From Candidatus Kuenenbacteria bacterium GW2011_GWA2_42_15 (GTDB lineage Bacteria; Patescibacteriota; Patescibacteriia; UBA2196; GWA2-42-15): a stretch of 8,382 nucleotides of DNA. The stretch covers positions 1-8,382 of the forward strand of contig LCCW01000044.1 in the NCBI GenBank assembly GCA_000998185.1. The letters run 5' to 3'. Numbering within the stretch: the first letter of the stretch is position 1; every line of letters starts with the position of its first letter. The translations under genes and the position numbers were made by a program. The notes under the pieces are model-generated. The model was not told the DNA's origin. It saw only the letters and a program-made list of their open reading frames with translations, and did no database searches. Below, in pieces: positions 1-7,106 of the stretch.

Positions 1-357
1 TCGTTGCCAAAGTAAAAATCCGACAGGTGTAAATTTCTTTTTTATCCATTGATCAGCGATAACCCAGCCCATCGCTTTACTCGGCTTCAATATTCTTGCG
101 ATTTCAGAGATAACTTTTTCTAATTCGTCATAAAATTCTGTTTTCTCGCAAGAGATTTTACCGATACATTTTTCGTCGTCAGAATAATTGATGTTGTCTG
201 AATATGGCGAGTCAATAAAAACAAAATCAACAGAATTATTTTCAAGAGGGATTTGTCGCGCATCATTTTTAATTATATCTGGCCTGACTATATTCAGATC
301 ATAACCGATTACTTTTCTATTCACTTCCGTTGCTACATCAATTGTTGTCCCACTTCC
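1..357 (-). pseudogene. DNA methyltransferase, 5'-broken, runs off left edge
   Basis: An open minus-strand frame from 357 to the window edge encodes 119 residues of an S-adenosylmethionine-dependent DNA methyltransferase (adenine-N6 or cytosine-N4 type). It begins inside motif I (GSGTTIDVATEV), followed by an acidic strand end (VIGYDLN), then motif IV as FIDSPYSDNINYSD, then the helix and strand of motif V/VI (EIARILKPSKAMGWVIADQW). Two oddities are visible. Motif IV reads DSPY where the family has DPPY or SPPY. The frame is closed upstream by a TAG at 358-360, exactly where the rest of motif I should be. In the next frame an ATG at 394-392 gives MQDYWIFVDFDLG, and removing one G from the GGG at 356-358 would join the two as DFDLGSGTT. 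So the gene is frameshifted or 5'-truncated. Nothing resembling the usual N-terminal domain is seen upstream. The C-terminus lies outside the window. Family assignment is firm; target sequence is unknown. Confidence 0.75.
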
Positions 358-368
358 CTAAATCGAAA

Positions 369-671
369 TCAACAAAAATCCAATAATCTTGCATATTCGT
401 CAGTTAGCCCGTATTTTTTAAGCATTTGCTTGTTTTTCAAAAATACCGCCCGTTCTTGGTGGTCATCCTCTGGATGATAATCAATAATCGCGTCAGCATA
501 GCTTGCAAAAAGAGTTTCCCAATCTTCTTTACTGATTTTATCAATTTTGATTGGCAATTCCCATTCTTCAATAAAATCCAAAAATGCGTTCAATGCTCCG
601 CTTTGGGTAATTGCAAATATTGTGTCATCTGGTTTCAGTCCTACTGATTTTAAAATTTGCGTTGCGTTCAT
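369..671 (-). CDS. Hypothetical protein, 100 residues, in the R-M operon
   Basis: I do not recognise this protein. It starts with ATG at 671, four bases after the stop of the HNH endonuclease gene, so it is probably translated from the same message. It has no membrane segment, signal peptide or cysteine cluster. It is rich in acidic residues and aromatic side chains, with probable helices around residues 24-37 (ALNAFLDFIEEW), 47-64 (SKEDWETLFASYADAIID) and 73-98. A short HPEDDHQE stretch at about 66-73 is strongly charged. Its 3' end overlaps by a few bases the alternative ATG (394) of the broken methyltransferase downstream. Position suggests a small accessory protein of the restriction-modification cluster, but that rests on context only. 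Codon use is AT-rich like its neighbours, so it looks like a genuine gene. Confidence 0.6.
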   Translation of the reverse strand: MNATQILKSVGLKPDDTIFAITQSGALNAFLDFIEEWELPIKIDKISKEDWETLFASYADAIIDYHPEDDHQERAVFLKNKQMLKKYGLTDEYARLLDFC

Positions 672-675
672 AGTT

Positions 676-1740
676 TTATTTTTTAAAAATATTTTTGTTA
701 TGAAATTCTAAAAATGATTTTTCTGGCAAAAAACGATCTGGCAAAATTATTCTTTTATTCTTAAATCGCAAAAAATAATTCTTAACAGATTTGTGGTCCA
801 AAAAATTATTAACCAATGAAGATACGTCTATCATATAATTTGTCTTTATTGTTATCAGTCCCCTGTCAAACGCTCTATCGTGTAGCGCATTTAAACATAG
901 ACCATTGTGAGGATTCAAACGATTAGTAATATCTATAGCCCACGGAACAATGTGGCTTGCATTTAATAATTCCACAAATGGCAGTCCCGTAATACAGCAT
1001 CTATTTCTATAAGAAGATAAAACTGCGTCTCTAAAGAAATTTTGATTTACTCTTGATTTCACAATACTTTCCCTCTCTTTTCCGCTTGGAAACTCTTTAA
1101 TATTTTTCAATTTGTTTTCAAAATCAATAATTTTATTTTCGCTTTCGTAAACCGATTTTCCCCAGTTTTCAGTAAAACTTGCCAGTATTTCTTTATTTTC
1201 ATTTTCTACATATCCTAAAATGTTTTTTGTCGATTCTATTTTAGAAAAATTTAAAAATCTTTTAGCGACTTCTTTTGGTGTTTTTCCTATTAAATTCGCA
1301 AATTTAATAATCTCGGCATTATTTGGGCTTATCTCACTAATTGGCATCCTACAATAAAGACTAAACGCGGACATTAATTCTTCTCTCGTCCAACTATTAG
1401 AAATTTCAGCAAGCAATAAAACTGCATTTTTAATATCTTCGAGATTTTCTAATGTAAAATTTATTTGGAAATCTCTACCAAAACCCCCGGATGTTGCTTG
1501 TCTTAATTTAAATTTTATTTTTCCGACATATTTTTGTCTTATAAAATCAACATTCCCCAAACACCATATATCTATTTTGGGTTTTGTTTTTGACAACAAT
1601 ATGTAAGCAAACTTTCTATCACCCTTCTGATAAACGCTACACCATTTATCCGACTCAGAAAAATATAAACCAGCAATATTTTTCTTGAGCCGTTCCACTA
1701 ATTGATAAAAAAGTTGTTTTGATATATTTAATTTTTCCAT
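676..1740 (-). CDS. HNH restriction endonuclease
   Basis: A 354-residue protein with a C-terminal HNH nuclease fold of the kind found in type II-like restriction endonucleases. The nuclease core is at about residues 247-298: a knuckle-like RCCITGLP, then ASHIVPW (His263), NGLCLNALHDRAFD (Asn279, His287, Asp288), which gives the H-N-H triad and the metal-binding region. A middle segment at about 117-165 (WTREELMSAFSLYCRMPISEI, then KTPKEVAKRFLNF) resembles the small helical region commonly found before the HNH domain in these endonucleases. The first ~115 residues form a separate alpha/beta-looking domain, possibly a DUF5655-like module, but I cannot confirm that. The protein should cut DNA, presumably at sites protected by the adjacent methyltransferase. 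The start codon lies four bases after the stop of the upstream methyltransferase, indicating coupled expression. No catalytic residue is missing, so the nuclease looks intact although both neighbouring methyltransferases are damaged. Confidence 0.85.
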   Translation of the reverse strand: MEKLNISKQLFYQLVERLKKNIAGLYFSESDKWCSVYQKGDRKFAYILLSKTKPKIDIWCLGNVDFIRQKYVGKIKFKLRQATSGGFGRDFQINFTLENLEDIKNAVLLLAEISNSWTREELMSAFSLYCRMPISEISPNNAEIIKFANLIGKTPKEVAKRFLNFSKIESTKNILGYVENENKEILASFTENWGKSVYESENKIIDFENKLKNIKEFPSGKERESIVKSRVNQNFFRDAVLSSYRNRCCITGLPFVELLNASHIVPWAIDITNRLNPHNGLCLNALHDRAFDRGLITIKTNYMIDVSSLVNNFLDHKSVKNYFLRFKNKRIILPDRFLPEKSFLEFHNKNIFKK

Positions 1741-1744
1741 ATAC

Positions 1745-2224
1745 TCAAATTAATTCCTTATTTTTTTCCGCAAGCGTACTATTCAAAACTAAATATTTTT
1801 TGTTGTGATAAGACGTTCCGATAAATCTTTTGCGAAAATTGCTTAAATCTTTTGCGTATTCTAACCACAAAGCGGTTAATTGATGCAAGTCAGCATATTC
1901 GTAAGAGGTAACATAAGGTGGTGAAGTAATAATCAAACTAACGGAATTATCTTTGACAGGGATTGTTCTCGCATCTGTGCAATAAACCTGACTTGGTATA
2001 TTTAAATGATTTCTTTCTTTTAATAATTTATAAAAGCGAGTATTACCTTTTATCATCATTTTTATTTGTTTGTAAAAAGTCTGTATTGGGTCAGGGGGTT
2101 TTTTATTGAAATCTCTTGTCGGTTTATTACTTTTTTGTAGCCATATTGAGCAATTTTTGAGAATGTTTGAAAATCCGCAGAAAAAGAAATCTTGGACATC
2201 TTGATCTTTTATTTTTCTCTTGTT
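1745..2224 (-). CDS. DNA methyltransferase, C-terminal fragment (frameshifted)
   Basis: This frame carries the second half of the methyltransferase whose N part lies at 2209-2601. It is open from just after an in-frame TAA at 2225-2227. It first encodes a linker or target-recognition-like segment (FFFCGFSNILKNCSIWLQK, then KKPPDPIQTFYKQ), then NIPSQVYCTDARTIPVKDNSVSLIITSPPYVTSYEYADLHQLTALWL, which contains motif IV (TSPPY) typical of N4-cytosine or N6-adenine methyltransferases. The first ATG is at 2059, but the homologous-looking sequence starts well before it, so a gene called from 2059 would be artificially short. The protein stops at 1745-1747 shortly after LNSTLAEK; family members I know carry a further C-terminal strand-helix region (catalytic domain motifs VI-VIII), so the 3' end also seems lost, close to the HNH gene start. 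Neither other frame is open past this point. Probably non-functional unless the frameshift is bypassed. Confidence 0.75.
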   Translation of the reverse strand, partial: NKRKIKDQDVQDFFFCGFSNILKNCSIWLQKSNKPTRDFNKKPPDPIQTFYKQIKMMIKGNTRFYKLLKERNHLNIPSQVYCTDARTIPVKDNSVSLIITSPPYVTSYEYADLHQLTALWLEYAKDLSNFRKRFIGTSYHNKKYLVLNSTLAEKNKELI

Positions 2225-2601
2225 TTATCGTTGTATGTTTCCAATCTCTTTTGAAAATTTATAAACTCCTTTTCAATTTTAACTGGATCAATTGCTGTAA
2301 TTTTTGCTTTTGTAATCAAAACAGCAACAGGGTTAATGTCAACGGCAATTGACGGTCGTCCCATAACTTTTGATTCAACAAGTGTTGTCCCGCAACCGCC
2401 AAACGGATCAACAATAAAATCACCCACTCGTGTATATTTTTCCGCCAAGCGAGAGACAATTTGCGGAATAAATTTTGCCGGGTAACGATGATAACCATGC
2501 GTAATATATGCCGTGTCTTTTCTTGTTTTATCAGAAAAAGACCACGACGGATCAATCTTGGTTGTGTGCAACAAGCCAATTACGGACTTAGTTTGTATCA
2601 T
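2209..2601 (-). CDS. DNA methyltransferase, N-terminal fragment (frameshifted)
   Basis: A 130-residue fragment holding the S-adenosylmethionine-binding half of a DNA methyltransferase. It contains the THGYHRYPAKFIPQIV segment (residues ~34-49) that precedes the cofactor site in many type II N4-cytosine/N6-adenine enzymes, then motif I as IVDPFGGCGTTLVE (~63-76) and the cofactor ribose-binding strand as SIAVDINPVAV (~84-94). The frame ends at TAA 2209-2211. The catalytic motif IV is found downstream in the -1 frame (feature 1745-2224). The two frames share only the window 2209-2227, which includes a run of five A on the coding strand; one extra A, or a -1 slip there, would give a continuous protein of about 285 residues. 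Order motif I then IV with a long spacer. Start at 2601 follows a TATAAT box so closely that the message may be nearly leaderless. Confidence 0.78.
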   Translation of the reverse strand: MIQTKSVIGLLHTTKIDPSWSFSDKTRKDTAYITHGYHRYPAKFIPQIVSRLAEKYTRVGDFIVDPFGGCGTTLVESKVMGRPSIAVDINPVAVLITKAKITAIDPVKIEKEFINFQKRLETYNDKTREK

Positions 2602-2609
2602 ACCCTCAT

Positions 2610-2636
2610 ATTATAATAAAACACACTTTTAATCAA
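2610..2636 (-). promoter_or_regulatory. Putative promoter of the R-M operon
   Basis: On the minus strand a perfect TATAAT (2615-2610) follows TTGATT (2636-2631) with a 15-base spacer, shorter than ideal. Transcription would start near 2603, a base or two before the ATG at 2601, so the message would be leaderless or almost so. A GAGGG lies directly against the ATG, too close for a standard ribosome-binding site. The -10 box is convincing; the -35 assignment is weaker. Confidence 0.45.
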
Positions 2637-2654
2637 TAAAAAACGGGCTTCTTC

Positions 2655-5594
2655 TTATTCTCCCACCTTCACCCAAATCCCTTTATCTCTGACTGTCTTG
2701 CCGTTCACCCCGGTCAAAATCACATACAAATTATATTCCCCGCTCATCGCTTCGGTTAATAATAAATTAGCCTCCGGCCCTTTGACCTCATTGTAGCCTA
2801 GCCAGGTTGATTGCTCGCCTTTTTTCTGCAGATAAAAATCAACTTTATTAAAAGAGCTGTCATTGCTGATTCGCACGCTCAAATTAAAAGGGAGCTGCTC
2901 TTGATAAAATTCTTGTCCGTCATGTGGTGTCGTCCAGTTTATCGGATTCACATATTCGTCTGGCAAATTTAAATAAATTTTTACATTCTTTTCCGCCGAA
3001 TTTTCAACATCGTCAAAAGCCACGGCCTTTAAAAAGTGCTCGCCGTTTTCTATGCCGATAAGCTGATAATCATTCAGATCAAAAGGATAATTTTTTTGCG
3101 TGCTGATCAGCTCGCCGTCAAAATAATATTCCACCCTGGCGATGCCCCTCTTGGCGCTTGCCTCCGCCGTCGCGCTGATTGCCGGATTGGTCACGACAGT
3201 CCCGTCCGCGGGCGACGATAGCTGGATCCTCGGCTTGTTTTCTTCCGTGTGCACATTGTCATATTCGGTCGGCAACGGCTCCTTGGTCGCATAATTATTC
3301 TTTTCCGCCCAGCGCATTACCCCGTCTTCAAAAGCGCTATACGCCGGGTCTTTGGCCGGATCGTTCGGTATCGGCCCCAAAATATTTCCCCGCGTCACAT
3401 ACTGCAAAATTGAGTGCGGCTCGCTCCGGTATTTTCTTTCTTCAATTAAATTCACGGGCGTCAGATCAGCCGCCAGCCGGCCGGTTATTTTATCTATCTT
3501 AACAACCGTCTCTGCCACTGCCTGACCATTGAGCATTGGCTTATCCGGCAATGGTTTAGCTTCCGGCTGTTCAAAATTTTCCACCAGCGTCCCTGCTACA
3601 ATCTTTTTCATGTATTCGTTCCAGATCGGCGCCGCCACTATACTGCCGTCTGCCTTGCCTTTCATCACTGTATTGTTATTATTGCCCACCCACACGCCGG
3701 TCACGATACTTGGCGTATAACCGATCGTCCAGCCGTCGCGAAAATTATTGGTCGTACCAGTCTTGGCCGCGACCGCGCGGTCCGGCAAAGTCAAATAATT
3801 TTTTTCTCCAAAAATATAAGCCCGAGCATTATTATCAGACAAAATACTGTTTATCTGCTTGGCCACCTGCGGCTCCAAAACCTCTTCGCCCTTATTTTCC
3901 TCCGGCTTGAATTCCTCCAGTGTTTTACCGTCCTTATCTTCAACTTTTAAAATATATTGCAAATCGTGCTTGACGCCGTTTTGGGCAAATATGGCAAACG
4001 CCCCGACATGTTCCACTAATTTTACTTCACCGCCGCCCAAAACCAAAGACAGGCCAAATCTGGACCGGTCGCCAAATGTCGTATAGCCCATCTTGTCCGC
4101 CAGATCCAAAACCTTGTCTATGCCCACCGTATAAATCGTTTTTACGGCTGGTATGTTCAGCGACCCGGCCAAAGCCTGACGAATGGAAACCGGGCCGTGT
4201 TCCGTCCCGTCATAGTTATGTGGCTCATAATCATCGCCGGTTTCCGTTTTATATTTAGTCACCGTGTCAAACAAAACCGTTTCTGGCGAAAATCCTTCCA
4301 AAAACGAAGCGGCGTAAACTATCGGCTTAAAGGACGAGCCCGGCTGCCGCGGCCGCATCGCCACATTGACCGCGCCGTCGTATTCCTGATTGAAATAATC
4401 CCTGGAGCCGACCATGGCTAACACCTCGCCGGTCTTGGCGTCAATGGAAACTAAAGACGCATTGTGCGCTCCGTTTTTTTTCTCATTTCTCTCCACTCCC
4501 GCAACAATTGCTTCCTCGGCGATTTCTTGTTTTTCAAAGTCAAGGCTGGTAATTATTTTTAATCCGCCTTTCTCCGCCGCCGCCTCGCCATATTTTTCAG
4601 CCAATAATTCCTTGATGTAAAGCGTGAAATGCGGCGCCACAATACTCTGCGACAATGGCTTGAATTCCAGTTTTTCTTCCATTGCCTGCTTCTCCTGTTC
4701 CGCCGTGATATAGCCGAGCTCGGTCATTTTTTTTAAAACGAAATGCTGACGCTCCATCAATTGGTCCACATGCGACCCATAAGGCGAATAGTAAGTGGTT
4801 GCCTGGAGCATGGCCGCGAGAATCGCGCCTTGGGCCAAATCTAAAGCCTGCGCTTTTTTGGCAAAATAAGTGCCGGCCGCCGCTTCTATGCCATAAGCCG
4901 TGGAGCCGTAAGGCACAACATTAAAATACAAACCCAAAATCTCATCTTTGGTAAATCTTTTTTCCAGATAATAGGAAAAAATTAATTCTTTTAATTTTCG
5001 TTTATATGTTTTTTCCGGAGTCAACAAAACATTTTTCACTAACTGTTGAGTAATGGTGGAGCCGCCTCTGGCCGGTCCTATGCCCAAGACTTCATGCAAA
5101 GCCGCTTTGATCAAGGCCGGAAAATCAAAACCATGATGTTCATAAAACTGATCATCTTCTGTGGCAATGACTGCCCAGCGCACATGCTCCGGTATCTGAT
5201 CCAGCGGCACCCAGACTCTTTTCTCGTCGCTGGAAAAATAGTAAAGCAGATGTTCGCCGGTGCGGTCGTATATTTTTGTGGCAGACCCTTGCGAAGCCGA
5301 AATCATTTCCTCTTTGGTCGGCACCCGGCCGGAATAATATACCAGAGCGCCCAGAGCGAAAATGACTACCGCCACAGCGGCAATGATCCCGAATTTTAAA
5401 ATCTTTCTAAAAAGTTTTTTAATCACCGTCATTCCTCGGTCTCTCCGGCCAAAAAAACCGGAGTTTCTAGACGCAAGTCCGCTTCTCCTGCCTGACAACG
5501 CTTCTATTTTTCGTTTGGCAATTAGGCGCTCGCTAAATCTGCTCTGGCGCTCCCAACTTTTTGGCGATTTTATTTTCATGGCCGGAATAGGCAT
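2655..5594 (-). CDS. Class A penicillin-binding protein (PBP1A family)
   Basis: A bifunctional peptidoglycan synthase that polymerises lipid II into glycan strands and cross-links stem peptides. The 979 residues show a basic cytoplasmic N-terminus (1-66), one membrane anchor (~67-88, IIAAVAVVIFALGALVYY), and a GT51 glycosyltransferase domain (~100-290) with motifs TEDDQFYEHHGFD (catalytic Glu146), GGSTITQQLVKN (177-188) and KLKELIFSYYLEKRF. The transpeptidase domain (~375-670) has the catalytic SSFK (Ser420, Lys423), SLN (478-480) and KTGT (611-614). Residues ~788-979 form two Ig-like beta modules (IQLSSPADGTVV; INWTTPHDGQEF) outside the membrane, an extension beyond the core enzyme. All catalytic residues are present. 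The start is uncertain: ATG at 5594 has no good ribosome-binding site, and ATG at 5579 or 5432 (residue 55, MTVIKKLFRK) would give a more usual PBP N-terminus. Residues ~40-55 derive from a palindromic repeat. Base composition is more GC-rich than the block at 1-2601. Confidence 0.96.
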   Translation of the reverse strand: MPIPAMKIKSPKSWERQSRFSERLIAKRKIEALSGRRSGLASRNSGFFGRRDRGMTVIKKLFRKILKFGIIAAVAVVIFALGALVYYSGRVPTKEEMISASQGSATKIYDRTGEHLLYYFSSDEKRVWVPLDQIPEHVRWAVIATEDDQFYEHHGFDFPALIKAALHEVLGIGPARGGSTITQQLVKNVLLTPEKTYKRKLKELIFSYYLEKRFTKDEILGLYFNVVPYGSTAYGIEAAAGTYFAKKAQALDLAQGAILAAMLQATTYYSPYGSHVDQLMERQHFVLKKMTELGYITAEQEKQAMEEKLEFKPLSQSIVAPHFTLYIKELLAEKYGEAAAEKGGLKIITSLDFEKQEIAEEAIVAGVERNEKKNGAHNASLVSIDAKTGEVLAMVGSRDYFNQEYDGAVNVAMRPRQPGSSFKPIVYAASFLEGFSPETVLFDTVTKYKTETGDDYEPHNYDGTEHGPVSIRQALAGSLNIPAVKTIYTVGIDKVLDLADKMGYTTFGDRSRFGLSLVLGGGEVKLVEHVGAFAIFAQNGVKHDLQYILKVEDKDGKTLEEFKPEENKGEEVLEPQVAKQINSILSDNNARAYIFGEKNYLTLPDRAVAAKTGTTNNFRDGWTIGYTPSIVTGVWVGNNNNTVMKGKADGSIVAAPIWNEYMKKIVAGTLVENFEQPEAKPLPDKPMLNGQAVAETVVKIDKITGRLAADLTPVNLIEERKYRSEPHSILQYVTRGNILGPIPNDPAKDPAYSAFEDGVMRWAEKNNYATKEPLPTEYDNVHTEENKPRIQLSSPADGTVVTNPAISATAEASAKRGIARVEYYFDGELISTQKNYPFDLNDYQLIGIENGEHFLKAVAFDDVENSAEKNVKIYLNLPDEYVNPINWTTPHDGQEFYQEQLPFNLSVRISNDSSFNKVDFYLQKKGEQSTWLGYNEVKGPEANLLLTEAMSGEYNLYVILTGVNGKTVRDKGIWVKVGE
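5430..5471. repeat. Palindromic repeat inside the PBP N-terminal coding region
   Basis: The segment starts GTCATTCC, contains the inverted pair CTCCGG (5443-5448) and CCGGAG (5458-5463) around a nine-base A-rich loop, and ends TCTAGAC. This layout, GTCATTCC then a palindrome then TCTAGA, matches a widespread style of bacterial intergenic palindromic repeat. Read on the minus strand it encodes the serine/arginine-rich stretch ending in Met55 of the penicillin-binding protein, which suggests the true gene start lies downstream or that the repeat was absorbed into the reading frame. Confidence 0.45.
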
Positions 5595-5690
5595 AATTAA
5601 AAATTTCTAATTCCTAATTCTATTTTTTCACCCTTCAGGCGATCCGCCTTCTTTGTTCAAAAATAATCTGATTTGATAACTAACAGGCTT

Positions 5691-5795
5691 GCTTTCTTGT
5701 TTTCTTGATTTTTTGATTTTGTGTTTTCTGTGTTTTAGTGTTTTCTTGATTTCTTGTTTTCTTGATTTCTTGTTTTCTTGATTTCTGTGTTTTAG
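5691..5795. repeat. Low-complexity tandem repeat, 16-bp unit
   Basis: A T/C/G-rich tract built from the words TTTTCTTG and ATTTCTTG. From 5741 the 16-base unit TTTTCTTGATTTCTTG is repeated almost three times (5741-5756, 5757-5772, 5773-5787 partial). The phrase CTGTGTTTTAG occurs at 5728-5738 and again at 5785-5795, framing the perfect units. One strand is almost free of A-C-rich words, giving strong strand asymmetry. It lies directly upstream of the tyrS promoter. Confidence 0.75.
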
Positions 5796-5803
5796 CATCC
5801 TTA

Positions 5804-5832
5804 TTGCCATTATACCAATATTAAGTTAAAAT
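5804..5832 (+). promoter_or_regulatory. tyrS promoter
   Basis: TTGCCA (5804-5809) and TAAAAT (5827-5832) are separated by 17 bases, a good match to the housekeeping sigma-70 consensus. Transcription should begin around 5839, downstream of the ATG at 5831 and upstream of the ATG at 5858. The promoter therefore decides the tyrS start in favour of 5858 and leaves a leader of about 19 bases with no clear Shine-Dalgarno sequence. Confidence 0.65.
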
Positions 5833-5857
5833 GATAATATCAATTTTGACTAAAACT

Positions 5858-7063
5858 ATGGCGAAAAGCAAATCAGAGCAAATTGAGGAACTTTTGGAAA
5901 AGGGCGTAGCTAATATTTACCCCAGCCGTAAATTTTTGGAAGAAAGACTAGATAGCGGCCAAAAACTCAAAATTTATCAGGGTTTTGATCCCACTGGCAA
6001 TACTCTCCATATGGGCAGTATGGTGGGCATTCTCAAACTCAAACAATTTCAAGAGCTGGGGCACGAAGTTATTTTTCTGATTGGCGACTACACTGCCATG
6101 ATCGGCGATCCTGACAAAAAAACTGCTCGTCAACCTTTGACCCGCGAACAAGTATTGGCCAATTGTCGTGATTACCAAAAGCAAGCCGGCAAAATTTTAA
6201 ATTTCAAGGGCAAAAATCCCGTGGCTTTAAAATTCAACAGCCAGTGGCTGTCAAAATTGACTTTTGCCGACACCTTGAATCTTCTCACCAATTTCACTGT
6301 CCAAAGAATGTTGGAACGTGATCTATTTGAAGAAAGAATCAAGTCCGGCAACCCGCTCTATCTGCACGAATTTATGTATCCAATCATGCAAGCCTATGAC
6401 TCGGTCGCCATGGATGTTGATGGCGAGATCGGCGGCAATGATCAAACTTTTAATATGTTGTCCGGCCGCGATCTAATGAGAAATTTAAAAAACAAAGAAA
6501 AATTTGTCCTGACCATGAAATTGCTTGAAGACCCAACTGGCAAAAAAATGGGCAAGACTGAAGGCAATATGATTACCCTAAATGATTCACCAGCTGATAT
6601 GTTCGGCAAGGTTATGAGTTGGCCGGACAATATGATTACCCTTGGCTTTGAACTCTGCACCCAATCCACTGTGTCTGAAGTGGCTGATATTGAAAAAATG
6701 TTAAAAAGTGGAGTGAACCCGCGCGATCTTAAAGCCGAGCTGGGCAAAGAAATCGTCACCCTTTATCACTCCAAACAAAAGGCCCTGGAAGCTGAAAAGG
6801 AATTCAACCAAATTTTTAGAGAGAAAAACAACCCGGACCAAATGCCCGAGATTAAAGTCAAAAACCAATCCTACAATATCGTTAATCTGCTTTTAATGAG
6901 CCGGCTCGTGGACAGCAAATCAGAGGGTAAAAGACTGGTGGAACAAAACGGCGTCAAGTTGGATGATAAAACCATTGTCAGCTGGAAAGCTGATGTCGCT
7001 CCCAAAAACGGCGCCGTGCTCAAGGTCGGCAAACGCAAATTCGCCAAATTGATAATCAAGTAG
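5858..7063 (+). CDS. tyrS: Tyrosyl-tRNA synthetase
   Basis: A class I aminoacyl-tRNA synthetase that activates tyrosine with ATP and charges tRNA-Tyr in the cytoplasm. From the ATG at 5858 it has 401 residues, a usual length. The Rossmann-fold catalytic domain shows the HIGH-type signature as HMGS (51-54, in GFDPTGNTLHMGSMVG), the tyrosine-binding region YPIMQAYDSV (174-183) with GGNDQ (192-196), and the KMSKS-type loop as KMGKT (230-234, in GKKMGKTEGN). The C-terminal ~60 residues (YNIVNLLLMSRLVDSKSEGKRLVEQNGVKL) form an S4 RNA-binding domain that contacts the tRNA. The HMGS and KMGKT variants fit the TyrZ-like branch of bacterial TyrRS. An in-frame ATG at 5831 would add nine residues (MIISILTKT), but it lies upstream of the predicted transcription start. 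No frameshift is visible. The gene stands alone and is followed by a strong terminator, so it is likely monocistronic. Confidence 0.96.
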   Translation: MAKSKSEQIEELLEKGVANIYPSRKFLEERLDSGQKLKIYQGFDPTGNTLHMGSMVGILKLKQFQELGHEVIFLIGDYTAMIGDPDKKTARQPLTREQVLANCRDYQKQAGKILNFKGKNPVALKFNSQWLSKLTFADTLNLLTNFTVQRMLERDLFEERIKSGNPLYLHEFMYPIMQAYDSVAMDVDGEIGGNDQTFNMLSGRDLMRNLKNKEKFVLTMKLLEDPTGKKMGKTEGNMITLNDSPADMFGKVMSWPDNMITLGFELCTQSTVSEVADIEKMLKSGVNPRDLKAELGKEIVTLYHSKQKALEAEKEFNQIFREKNNPDQMPEIKVKNQSYNIVNLLLMSRLVDSKSEGKRLVEQNGVKLDDKTIVSWKADVAPKNGAVLKVGKRKFAKLIIK

Positions 7064-7077
7064 CCAATCCACGAAAA

Positions 7078-7106
7078 TTGACTTTTTAAAGATAAAATTA
7101 TAGAAT
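7078..7106 (+). promoter_or_regulatory. Promoter of the tRNA region
   Basis: TTGACT (7078-7083), a 17-base spacer, and TAGAAT (7101-7106) make a strong sigma-70-type promoter pointing at the tRNA-Ile region. The predicted start near 7113 falls inside the left arm of the tyrS terminator, so transcripts begun here would lack the GC pairs of that hairpin. Confidence 0.65.

Larger units (their letters stand above)
5595..5857. other. Divergent intergenic region between PBP gene and tyrS
   Basis: This stretch separates two divergently transcribed genes. It holds the tyrS promoter (5804-5832) and a pyrimidine-rich tandem repeat (5691-5795). A possible minus-strand -10 box (TAGAAT, about 5619-5614) faces the PBP gene, but no matching -35 box is visible. 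A small inverted repeat AGGCG/CGCCT occurs near 5637-5649. A 60-codon minus-strand open frame across it (5810-5628) is a translation of the repeat, rich in Lys, Gln, Glu and Arg, and is not taken as a gene. Confidence 0.6.

Noticed and set aside
3179..3502. Plus-strand frame of 107 codons, and several others between 3036 and 5610
   Set aside because: They lie antisense to the penicillin-binding protein gene, which has complete catalytic motifs.
5741..5787. CRISPR array
   Set aside because: The units are 16 bases, contiguous and low-complexity, with no unique spacers.
5628..5810. Minus-strand 60-codon frame rich in Lys, Gln, Glu and Arg
   Set aside because: It is a translation of the low-complexity tandem repeat, with no start signal.
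5831..5857. Earlier ATG as tyrS start
   Set aside because: The predicted transcription start (about 5839) lies downstream of it, and the extra residues MIISILTKT are not typical of TyrRS.
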